Source: Cryptobacterium sp. CAG:338 (GTDB taxonomy: Bacteria > Actinomycetota > Coriobacteriia > Coriobacteriales > Eggerthellaceae). Taken from it: 21,551 nucleotides of DNA. Of this stretch, positions 1 through 5,796 are shown piece by piece (within the stretch, counting starts at the first letter, position 1; the number at the start of each line of letters is the position of its first letter). Location: the NCBI GenBank assembly GCA_000435475.1, contig FR896044.1, forward strand, positions 1 through 21,551, written 5' to 3'. Made by a program: the position numbers and the translations under genes. The notes under the pieces are model-generated. The model worked only from the letters and a program-made list of their open reading frames with translations. It made no database searches and was not told the origin of the DNA.

Positions 1-109
1 TTTTGGAAAAAAGTTTTGGGATGACAAGGCCAACGTCCATCCTTTAGCACTATAAAGCCTGGTCAATAGCTATATTGTTTACCTATTTCGTAAAAGTCTT
101 TCCCAAAAA

Positions 110-136
110 AATAAAGCTCCCGAAAGGAGCTTTATT
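110..136 (-). terminator. Rho-independent terminator of the fabK-to-small-peptide run
   Basis: A perfect 11-bp inverted repeat (AATAAAGCTCC / GGAGCTTTATT) surrounds a 5-nt loop. Read on the minus strand the stem is followed by a run of T (the plus strand shows the A run at about 104-110). It lies 41 nt beyond the stop of the 52-residue gene, so it ends minus-strand transcription there. No T run follows on the plus strand. Confidence 0.85.
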
Positions 137-177
137 GAAGAAAATCAACTTCCTAAAAAAGGTCGGAGCGATAGTTC

Positions 178-336
178 CTATGAAAATACGCGCTCATACA
201 ATGCGTAAACTAAGATAGCAACCACAATCACAACGCCAATAATAAGAAAGATTCGAGTCTTTTTTCTTTCTTGTTCGGCTTCCTTCCTTAGCTGCTCTTC
301 TATCTCACGCGTTTCTTTCCTGCTTTTCTTTGCCAT
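178..336 (-). CDS. small single-pass membrane protein, unknown function
   Basis: A 52-residue protein. Residues 1-28 are highly charged (Lys/Arg/Glu-rich, probably helical or coiled-coil) and residues 29-46 form one hydrophobic segment (IFLIIGVVIVVAILVYAL), followed by a short polar end. This suggests a small inner-membrane protein with a cytoplasmic charged N-terminus, by the positive-inside rule. I chose the ATG at 336 because GGGAG lies about 8 nt upstream; the longer reading to 378 has no matching ribosome site. It follows the carbonic anhydrase gene by 73 nt on the same strand with no terminator between, so it is probably co-transcribed. I recognise no family. A 13-bp inverted repeat (46-58 and 398-410) encloses it. 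Confidence 0.65.
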   Translation of the reverse strand: MAKKSRKETREIEEQLRKEAEQERKKTRIFLIIGVVIVVAILVYALYERVFS

Positions 337-409
337 TTGATTATCTCCCAGCCCCTCTATAAACAGACAGTCATGCAATACTCGTGACTATACCATTGCT
401 TTATAGTGC

Positions 410-970
410 TTAAGACACACTCTTCTCAATTTTGGTTAATTCTCCTGTTTTCGAATCAATAATAAAGCCCTGTACTTCTACTGAAGGAGGGATAAGGGGA
501 TGATGCGCAATCGTTTCAACGGTTTTCTGAACGCTTTCTTCCCCATCGCCAAAACCAGCTAACCATTTCTCAAAATCAATTCCACAGTAATCCATCATTT
601 GAATATGATCTTGAGATATGCCTGCTGCAAGCATATGGTTGATCATCTCTTTTGCATTCATGTGTTGCGCCCCGCAGTTACTGTGCCCTATCACCATAAT
701 AGTCGTAACGCCCAATTCATATATCGCAACAAGCAAGCTTCTAATTACGCTTCCAAAGGGATGAGAAATTACGCCCCCTGCATTTTTGATTATTTTCGCA
801 TCGCCATTCTTCAAACCAAGTGCCGCAGGAAGCAATTCGGTCAAACGCGTATCCATACAACTAACAATCGCAAGCTTTTTATCAGGATATTTATCCGTCT
901 CATAGCGTTTATACGATTCCTCTTCGACAAATTTCTTATTAAAAGCAAGAATGTCATCAATTGTGCTCAT
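410..970 (-). CDS. beta-class carbonic anhydrase
   Basis: A 186-residue protein that should interconvert CO2 and bicarbonate in the cytoplasm, supplying bicarbonate for carboxylases such as acetyl-CoA carboxylase. The zinc site of the beta class is complete: Cys38-x-Asp40-x-Arg42 (SCMDTR), then His96-x-x-Cys99 (GHSNCGA). Asp40/Arg42 form the usual catalytic dyad. The length and the CMDTR motif fit the small clade typified by mycobacterial Rv1284 rather than the longer plant-like enzymes. I chose the ATG at 970, preceded by GAGG, over a TTG at 994. It lies 64 nt after the YgbA-type gene and 73 nt before the small membrane gene, in one probable transcript. Confidence 0.9.
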   Translation of the reverse strand: MSTIDDILAFNKKFVEEESYKRYETDKYPDKKLAIVSCMDTRLTELLPAALGLKNGDAKIIKNAGGVISHPFGSVIRSLLVAIYELGVTTIMVIGHSNCGAQHMNAKEMINHMLAAGISQDHIQMMDYCGIDFEKWLAGFGDGEESVQKTVETIAHHPLIPPSVEVQGFIIDSKTGELTKIEKSVS

Positions 971-1034
971 TACAACCAACCTCGATTTATGCAATACCTT
1001 GCGATTGCAAGCAAAAAGCCATCGAATGAAATCA

Positions 1035-1406
1035 TCAACGAGAACTTTTTATCTTTAACGCTAACTTTCTTACTATATGACGAAACGCCATAAGAGGATG
1101 ATGCGTTATCATCCGCGGGCCACTATAGGCCATAATTGCTCGAATTTGTTTCCGCATCGAAGGTTTATAGCATTGGATGTCACACGCCTCACAAATTCCC
1201 TTATGAAGGTGAGGACAGTTTTTTGTACGCTGAAGGGCATAATTCACCACTTCACTGCATTCGGGGCATAAACTATTTTCACCCTGTAAACCACAATGAT
1301 GGTCATGACAGAAAAGCTTTGCCATAACCATCACCGTTTTGTTATCACGTTCGAGCCTTCGCTCATCACGTGCTGTCTTTTGTTTGTTTTGATTCCGTGT
1401 ATTCAT
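1035..1406 (-). CDS. ygbA: YgbA-type nitric-oxide-response protein
   Basis: A 123-residue protein matching the YgbA family (Pfam name: nitrous oxide-stimulated promoter). The recognisable core is the Cys-rich stretch from Cys33 to Cys79 followed by CYKPSMRKQIRAIM and AYSGPRM at about 79-99. Eight cysteines (33, 38, 47, 50, 64, 72, 75, 79) and several histidines look able to bind metal or an Fe-S cluster; that is inference. In enterobacteria ygbA is controlled by the NO sensor NsrR and helps growth under nitrosative stress, while its biochemistry is unsettled. The start at 1406 has a poor Shine-Dalgarno; an internal ATG near 1331 is an alternative. It sits 48 nt after fabK. Confidence 0.8.
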   Translation of the reverse strand: MNTRNQNKQKTARDERRLERDNKTVMVMAKLFCHDHHCGLQGENSLCPECSEVVNYALQRTKNCPHLHKGICEACDIQCYKPSMRKQIRAIMAYSGPRMITHHPLMAFRHIVRKLALKIKSSR

Positions 1407-1454
1407 TAAAGATTCGGGATCCGTAAACTATAAGGCCTGATCAAAATAACCTTA

Positions 1455-2393
1455 TTAGCCGTAGATGCGCTTTAAATCCGCGTATGCTTCATCTGCCTGA
1501 TTCATAACGTCAGTAATGATTTGCTTTACGGGACGAACTTCTTTAATTAAACCAGCAATCATACCCGCAGAAAATGCACCATGTTCAATATTGCCATTGC
1601 TTGCATCCGCAACAGATCCACGGCAGAACTGATCGAGCTCTTCACTGCTTGCTCCCGAATCATATAAATCCCAGTATGCCTTGGTAAAGGGGCTCTTTAT
1701 ACAGCGAACCTGCTTTTTACCGTACTCGCCAGTCAAAACAGTGTCACAGTCAGCCGCATCAACGATCATCTGCTTATACACATCACTTACAGGGCATTCT
1801 TCGGAAGCCAAAAATACCGTACCCATCTGAACACCTACTGCACCAAGAGCTAACGCTGCCAAGAAACCCTTACCGTCAGCGATGCCACCTGCTGCAATAA
1901 CGGGAATGTCTACAGCTTCGACCACTTGACGAACCATAGGATAGGTGCACATGCGACCAATATGACCGCCACCTTCCATGCCCTCAGCAACTACTGCAGT
2001 AGCACCAAGATCCTGCATTTTTTTAGCAGCACGAGCATGAGGAATAAGGCAAATTACCTTTACGCCACCTTCGACCAAAATAGGAACAATAGCATCAGGC
2101 TTACCGGCACTAATTGTGCAAACAGGAACTTTGAGTTCGACGCACATGCGAGCGCATTCTTCTACCAAATCACTTTCCATGATCAGATTGACAGCAAATG
2201 GTTTGTCGGTAAGCGAACGGGCAATTTCTACCTGTTCTTTCACCCATTGTGCATCATGCAACGTAGAAGCAATAACACCCAAACCGCCCGCATTACTTAC
2301 TGCAGCAGCAAATTTTCCATCAGTAATGTGAGCCATTGCGCCCTGAATAATGGGGTATTCAATACCCAACACTTCACAAAGTTCTGTCTTCAT
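1455..2393 (-). CDS. fabK: enoyl-ACP reductase II (FMN-dependent FabK)
   Basis: A 312-residue TIM-barrel flavoprotein of the FabK/2-nitropropane dioxygenase superfamily. FabK reduces trans-2-enoyl-ACP with NAD(P)H in the last step of each fatty-acid elongation cycle. It resembles streptococcal FabK from memory along its whole length: start MKTELCEVLGIEYPIIQGAM, TDKPFAVN, AEGMEGGGHIG, PVIAAGGIADG, GVQMGT. His144 falls exactly at the family's catalytic histidine, and the two glycine-rich loops after it bind the FMN phosphate. The ATG at 2393 has AAGGGA upstream, so the GTG at 2408 is not needed. No other fab gene is nearby, so a nitronate monooxygenase is the main alternative, less likely on sequence. 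Confidence 0.8.
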   Translation of the reverse strand: MKTELCEVLGIEYPIIQGAMAHITDGKFAAAVSNAGGLGVIASTLHDAQWVKEQVEIARSLTDKPFAVNLIMESDLVEECARMCVELKVPVCTISAGKPDAIVPILVEGGVKVICLIPHARAAKKMQDLGATAVVAEGMEGGGHIGRMCTYPMVRQVVEAVDIPVIAAGGIADGKGFLAALALGAVGVQMGTVFLASEECPVSDVYKQMIVDAADCDTVLTGEYGKKQVRCIKSPFTKAYWDLYDSGASSEELDQFCRGSVADASNGNIEHGAFSAGMIAGLIKEVRPVKQIITDVMNQADEAYADLKRIYG

Positions 2394-2579
2394 GTACGAT
2401 CCCTTCACCCTTGCGTCAAAACGACTGTTTAAATCAGATAATTCTCTCTGCCCTGCGCGTCACGATTCTTGCGCACCGTAAGATTATCCAATATGTGAAA
2501 GGATAACATTTTTAGATAAAAGCAGTAACAACTATCGAGCACCCCTTATCTATCAAATACCCTTCATACAAAACAAGAC

Positions 2580-2915
2580 CTATTTTGATGCTTCAGCGTT
2601 TCCTGTATTCTTCTGTTTAGGTTCCTTATTTTCCTCTAACGATTCCGTGATTTGTTCTGCCTCGGGCTTCTGCTCGGATATTTGTTGGATATCTTCTGGA
2701 GTCTGATCCCCAGAGACAATGTTTTCAACCGACACACTAGGCATTTTTACTGGTTCTACCTCAATAACAGGAGGTTCTACTGATTGCTGCGCTTGTACCT
2801 GAGTTTCAACCTGTGGCGAAACTGACTGATCGAACTGTGGCATTATGCCAGGCTGGTCAACTTGCGATGCTACTTCAGACTGGCTGGGGGGCGGCGTCGC
2901 CCCCGACCGAAAGGG
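2580..2915 (-). CDS. -1-frame C-terminal extension of the DUF4013 protein
   Basis: This frame stays open from the C8 tract to a stop at 2580 and continues the composition of the upstream tail: Gln/Ser/Val/Pro-rich (MPQFDQSVSPQ, like VMPQADYSVQSG upstream), then Glu/Lys-rich to the end. An internal ATG at 2843 would give 87 residues, but that stretch has no Shine-Dalgarno and looks like the middle of the tail. A single -1 shift on the C8 tract joins it in frame to the gene that starts at 4138, giving 519 residues in all. I read it as part of that gene and not as a separate one. It has no recognisable fold and is probably disordered. Confidence 0.65.
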   Translation of the reverse strand, partial: PFRSGATPPPSQSEVASQVDQPGIMPQFDQSVSPQVETQVQAQQSVEPPVIEVEPVKMPSVSVENIVSGDQTPEDIQQISEQKPEAEQITESLEENKEPKQKNTGNAEASK

Positions 2916-4138
2916 GGGGGCGCAGACTGAACGGGCTGGTCGGACTGTGACGTCACACCAGACTGAACAGAATAATCTGCCTGCGGCATCACCGGAGATT
3001 GAGTAGATTTAGGCATCTGAACCGATTGATTTACAGGTGAATATACTGGCTGCTGATTCTGTGGCTGCACCGACTGCTGCACTGGTTGTTGTACTGATTG
3101 TGGCATTACCTGAGACTGAACTTGTGTCTGTTGCCCAGCCTGATAAAAATCTTGAGACTGATACGGTTGCTGATAATTTGAGGAAGAAGTCTGATAAAAC
3201 TGCTGGTTCTGATTAGACGATCCGGGTTGTTGAGGTTGGGCAGATTGGTATGGTTGAGCCTGTTGATAAGACTGCGCCTGATAGGTTTGATGCTGCTGTT
3301 GAGACTGCCTTGCCTGCTCAAGCTCAAAAGGCATAGGGTCTTCCTGACCTCCCCATAGATTAACCTGGAACTGGCGTGTCCAGTACCCAAGAGCACGAGC
3401 AACAAGGGCGGCAATCAGTACTGAAATAAAGAACGTTGCAACACAAACGAGAAGAATAAAGAGCAAGAATATCAGTACAAACGCAACCGCTTGAGCCTCA
3501 TTTCTTACAAACGCCACACCAAAGAGCGTTCCCAAAATCATCACGAGCATAAAAATGATGAAGGCAGCTATTCCAACAACGCAACCGCAAATAAGCGACA
3601 TGCCGAATATGCGCAGAAGACCCATAAAGTCATAGCGCATCATTGCCCATATTTTGCCAATCTGAAAACCTGAGGAAAGCGTTCCGTAGAGAGCACAGCG
3701 CATAGCACCCACCCAGTAGAAAAATACCACCGCAAAAGTAAGCACCAATCCTGCCAATGAGAAAATTACACCCATTAACAAAGCGCCAAGACCGAATGAA
3801 GCATCCGAAGTAGATACAAATCCCACAAAAGAAAAGCCCGTAACGATACTGGTAAGCACACTAAAGACTCCAGGTATCAAGGAGCACACAAAGCCAATCA
3901 CCAAAATGAAAAAGCCTCTTTTGTAAAGATTCCCATCTTCGTTTCCGAAAATACGATCCGGCATTGGACGATGGACATTCCACGCAATATCTCGCGCCCA
4001 GCCATACAAATAGCCGTAGGTAACAATTACTCCAAAAATTGGAATCAAGTTTAAAAGGCCTAATCTGAGAATTTTCGAAAACCAACCAGGTGATTTCGTA
4101 ATATCACCCCATGCAGCAGAAAAGTAGCCCTTTTCCAT
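2870..4138 (-). CDS. DUF4013 multi-pass membrane protein with Gln/Pro-rich tail (zero frame)
   Basis: A 422-residue protein in the zero frame. Residues 1-260 resemble the DUF4013 family: an amphipathic start, then about five to six hydrophobic segments (about 25-48, 75-108, 116-146, 172-210, 216-250), with LIPIFGVIVTYGYLYGWARD as the typical first-helix signature. From about 275 the chain is a low-complexity Gln/Ser/Tyr/Pro tail, probably cytoplasmic. The function is unknown; the family is often found as a lone integral membrane protein. I chose the ATG at 4138, where the family domain begins, over a TTG at 4177 without a ribosome site. The zero frame ends abruptly in an Arg/Pro-rich stub after a C8 tract; see the frameshift entries. 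Confidence 0.75.
   Translation of the reverse strand: MEKGYFSAAWGDITKSPGWFSKILRLGLLNLIPIFGVIVTYGYLYGWARDIAWNVHRPMPDRIFGNEDGNLYKRGFFILVIGFVCSLIPGVFSVLTSIVTGFSFVGFVSTSDASFGLGALLMGVIFSLAGLVLTFAVVFFYWVGAMRCALYGTLSSGFQIGKIWAMMRYDFMGLLRIFGMSLICGCVVGIAAFIIFMLVMILGTLFGVAFVRNEAQAVAFVLIFLLFILLVCVATFFISVLIAALVARALGYWTRQFQVNLWGGQEDPMPFELEQARQSQQQHQTYQAQSYQQAQPYQSAQPQQPGSSNQNQQFYQTSSSNYQQPYQSQDFYQAGQQTQVQSQVMPQSVQQPVQQSVQPQNQQPVYSPVNQSVQMPKSTQSPVMPQADYSVQSGVTSQSDQPVQSAPPPFGRGRRRPPASLK
2886..2920 (-). other. C8 slippery tract with GC hairpin (candidate -1 frameshift site)
   Basis: On the minus strand the order is C8 (2920-2913), an 8-nt spacer, then a perfect 7-bp stem GGGGGCG / CGCCCCC with an ACGC tetraloop (2904-2887). 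The zero frame reads GCG CCC CCC CCT and ends 14 codons later at TAG (2870-2872). A -1 slip of CCC CCC keeps full pairing and enters the frame that runs to 2580. The same G5 could instead pair with part of the C8. The block is far richer in G+C than its surroundings. An extra C in the genome or a base-calling error would give the same fusion. Confidence 0.6.
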
Positions 4139-4230
4139 TTCAAACCCACTCTCTTCTATTGGTTCATCATCGACCAAACGCGTTATCAGAATAATCTACG
4201 ACATTAATAGTAGTAATGCATTCTTACTAT

Positions 4231-4264
4231 AAAGAAAAGAAGGGAAGCTTTCGCTTCCCTTCTT
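4231..4264 (-). terminator. Terminator of rplJL
   Basis: A 12-bp perfect stem (AAGAAGGGAAGC at 4237-4248, its complement at 4253-4264) with a TTTC loop, followed on the minus strand by a T-rich TTCTTTAT stretch. It lies 71 nt past the rplL stop and separates the ribosomal operon from the DUF4013 gene, so rpoB is not the next gene here. Confidence 0.85.
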
Positions 4265-4334
4265 AGATGCGTTTCCAATATGAAACAAATAAGTAAGGTT
4301 CCGTTTAGGAACAGACCACAAAGTAACGATAAAG

Positions 4335-4709
4335 TTACTTCAAGGTTACTGCTGCACCAGCTTCCTCGAGAGCAGCCTTCATTTCTTCAGCCTTGTCCTT
4401 AGCAACGCCTTCCTGTACAGGAGCAGGAGCGGACTCTACGAGAGCCTTTGCTTCCTTCAAGCCAAGACCAGAGATCTCACGAACAGCCTTGATAACAGCG
4501 ATCTTGTTGTCGCCAAAGCCTTCGAGAACTACGTCGAACTCAGACTTTTCTTCAGCAGCAGCTTCGCCAGCAGCAGGAGCAGCAGCTACAGCTACAGGAG
4601 CAGCAGCAGATACGCCGAATACTTCTTCGAGTTCCTTTACGAGCTCAGAAAGCTCGAGAGCAGGCATTTCCTTCAATGCTTCTACGATCTCTTCACGAGT
4701 TACAGCCAT
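4335..4709 (-). CDS. rplL: 50S ribosomal protein L7/L12
   Basis: A 124-residue protein, the usual length. It forms the flexible stalk of the large subunit that recruits translational GTPases, binding as dimers to the C-terminal helix of L10. Residues 1-32 are the dimerisation domain ([21 protein letters not shown]), 34-53 the Ala-rich hinge, and 55-124 the globular domain with the conserved [20 protein letters not shown] and an end in VTLK. AAAGGGAG stands about 8 nt before the ATG. It follows rplJ by 150 nt, an unusually long gap that holds several hairpins and might adjust L12 output to the several copies needed per L10. Confidence 0.97.
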   Translation of the reverse strand: MAVTREEIVEALKEMPALELSELVKELEEVFGVSAAAPVAVAAAPAAGEAAAEEKSEFDVVLEGFGDNKIAVIKAVREISGLGLKEAKALVESAPAPVQEGVAKDKAEEMKAALEEAGAAVTLK

Positions 4710-4732
4710 GATATGACTCCCTTTCTTTTAAG

Positions 4733-4829
4733 TGCACCATGCATTGCAGAGTGCAGATAATTTCAACGTTTTGCAGCTTTTGCTGCAGAAGTGGCGCCGA
4801 TTGGCACCTAAGCAGCTCTTATGCTGCTT
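4733..4829 (-). promoter_or_regulatory. Hairpin cluster between rplJ and rplL
   Basis: In the order of transcription the 150-nt gap holds AAGCAGC/GCTGCTT (4829-4810, 6-nt loop), GGTGCC/GGCGCC with one G-U pair (4808-4793), TGCAGC/GCTGCA (4787-4772, 4-nt loop) and a weak TGCAC/GTGCA (4755-4733). None is followed by a clear T run, so these look more like RNA processing or stability elements than a terminator. The function is inferred only. Confidence 0.45.
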
Positions 4830-4859
4830 GAATGATGTCTTTCATCGGTTGCAGTACTT

Positions 4860-5381
4860 TTAAGCTGCATCCTTCTGGTCTGCGATAGCAGATACGCAGC
4901 GTGCAAATGCTTCCATTGGACCATTGAGCACACGTACGGTTTTGACCATAGGGTTCTGAAGACTGCCGAGAAGCTTGGCGATGAGTTCTTCGCGAGAAGG
5001 AAGAGCTGCGATCTTTTCAACTGCTTCAGCATCGACGAACGCACCGTCCATCATGCCGCCCTTGATTACCAAATTCTCATTAGCCTTAGCAAAATCCTTC
5101 AAAGCCTTTGCAGAAGCAACAGGATCGCCCTCTGCAAAAACAAAAGCGGAAGGACCAGCAAGAACCTCGTCCATTTCAGGCATGTCGAGCTCTTTGAGAG
5201 CAAGGCGAACCAATTTGTTCTTATGAACCTTCATGATCGCACCTGCTTCGCGGATGCTGTTACGCAACTGCTCAGACTGCTTTACCGTAAGGCCACGATA
5301 GTCAACTACCCACATTGCTTGAATGTCGGTAAGGTCTTCCTTGATCTCAGCGAGCCTTTCAGTGTTCTGTACGCTTGGCAT
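4860..5381 (-). CDS. rplJ: 50S ribosomal protein L10
   Basis: A 173-residue protein of normal length. L10 anchors the L7/L12 dimers and binds 23S rRNA at the GTPase centre; in many bacteria the L10-L12 complex also binds its own mRNA leader to limit synthesis. The conserved N-terminal part is clear (LTDIQAMWVVDYRGLTVKQ, then VHKNKLVRLAL) and the C-terminal helix (MEAFARCVSAIADQK) is the L12-binding region. I chose the ATG at 5381, giving the MPS- start usual in the family; AAGGAGG lies about 12 nt upstream, a slightly long spacing. A TTG at 5405 would overlap that site. An L10 leader RNA and an attenuator-like hairpin precede it. Confidence 0.95.
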   Translation of the reverse strand: MPSVQNTERLAEIKEDLTDIQAMWVVDYRGLTVKQSEQLRNSIREAGAIMKVHKNKLVRLALKELDMPEMDEVLAGPSAFVFAEGDPVASAKALKDFAKANENLVIKGGMMDGAFVDAEAVEKIAALPSREELIAKLLGSLQNPMVKTVRVLNGPMEAFARCVSAIADQKDAA

Positions 5382-5450
5382 ATGTGTTGTGCACCTCCTT
5401 TTCAAAGCATCAAGTTCCGCACCATTGGGTGGGTCGAGCCTTGAAAAGAA

Positions 5451-5481
5451 CGACCCCCTAGCTCATGACAGCAGGGGGTCG
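5451..5481 (-). terminator. Attenuator-like terminator in the rplJ leader
   Basis: A 9-bp GC-rich stem, CGACCCCCT / AGGGGGTCG, with a 13-nt loop, followed on the minus strand by TTCTTTT. It lies between the L10 leader and the rplJ start, 70 nt before the gene. The position fits transcription attenuation: L10-L12 binding to the leader, or folding of it, could decide whether this terminator forms. The hairpin is seen; the control is inferred. Confidence 0.6.
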
Positions 5482-5500
5482 GTAAAGACTTAACATTTAC

Positions 5501-5566
5501 TAACCACCTCGGCGGGCCGCTTTCGCGATTAAACCTTTTGGTACCAGCTGTCTAGGGCAGCGGAAC
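5501..5566 (-). ncRNA. L10 leader (ribosomal protein leader RNA)
   Basis: On the minus strand this region reads GCTGCCCTAGACAGCTGG, a short stem-loop, then TTAATCG, then CCGCCGAGGTGG. That matches the conserved core of the L10 leader family as I remember it (the GCTGCC..AGACAGC arm and the CCGAGGTG element). It lies between the rplJ promoter and the attenuator, and it is where the L10-L12 complex binds to autoregulate. The outer limits are approximate; a covariance-model search with the Rfam L10 leader would settle them. Confidence 0.8.
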
Positions 5567-5579
5567 ATTGTATAGTTCA

Positions 5580-5596
5580 GGCTGCTTTTTGCAGCC
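5580..5596 (-). promoter_or_regulatory. Short 5'-end hairpin of the rplJL transcript
   Basis: GGCTGC / GCAGCC with a 5-nt loop lies just inside the predicted transcription start of rplJL. A stem this close to the 5' end often stabilises an mRNA; it could also belong to the L10 leader fold. Confidence 0.4.
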
Positions 5597-5602
5597 GAAT
5601 TA

Positions 5603-5630
5603 TGATTACAAATTAAATGATATGCGTCAA
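5603..5630 (-). promoter_or_regulatory. Promoter of rplJL
   Basis: On the minus strand TTGACG (5630-5625) is followed after 16 nt by TAATCA (5608-5603), or after 17 nt by AATCAT, close to sigma-70-type consensus spacing. The start point would be near 5597, directly upstream of the hairpin and the L10 leader. The 391-nt gap 5406-5796 thus holds this promoter, the leader, the attenuator and the unassigned promoter of the divergent lut operon. Confidence 0.6.
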
Positions 5631-5796
5631 GAGATAATTACTACTTACTCGTACGCCAAACGATAATTTCACATTTTCTTCCTTTTCTCCGCAAATTTAA
5701 ACCACTTACTTGGCTACCTTTCTCGTCCACGAACACTACCTTGCCATTTTGAGCGGAAACCCTGAAGCTAAAGAAATCAACGAGAAAGGACCCTTT

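Larger units (their letters stand above)
46..414. repeat. 13-bp inverted repeat flanking the small membrane gene
   Basis: AGCACTATAAAGC at 46-58 is exactly inverted as GCTTTATAGTGCT at 398-410; extending outward gives 16 of 17 matching. The right arm overlaps the stop codon of the carbonic anhydrase gene. A related direct copy (17 of 20 bases against 49-68) lies at about 1424-1443, between fabK and the YgbA-type gene. The role is unknown: a protein-binding site, a small repeat element or chance. Confidence 0.5.

Noticed and set aside
1..109. Partial gene at the left edge
   Set aside because: No frame with family features or a ribosome site is visible; apart from the left arm of the inverted repeat I see nothing there.
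599..1093. Plus-strand open frame of 164 residues
   Set aside because: It lies antisense to the carbonic anhydrase and ygbA genes, which have clear family motifs, and its translation has no recognisable features.
1455..2393. Nitronate monooxygenase instead of FabK
   Set aside because: Length, His144 position and the glycine-rich stretches match FabK closely; only the ygbA neighbour suggests nitro chemistry.
2409..2579. Regulatory element in the gap before fabK
   Set aside because: Some GGATAA-like and GC-rich short repeats are present, but no promoter or hairpin good enough to annotate.
2580..2843. An independent 87-residue gene
   Set aside because: It has no ribosome site, its composition continues the upstream tail, and the same frame is open back to the C8 tract; it is better read as the shifted end of the DUF4013 gene.
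2950..3340. Repeat array or CRISPR-like pattern
   Set aside because: The repetition is irregular Gln/Pro/Ser codon repetition in a protein tail, with no constant repeat and spacer lengths.
4393..4716. Plus-strand Ser/Ala-rich frame of 107 residues
   Set aside because: It is the antisense shadow of rplL, caused by that gene's biased codons.
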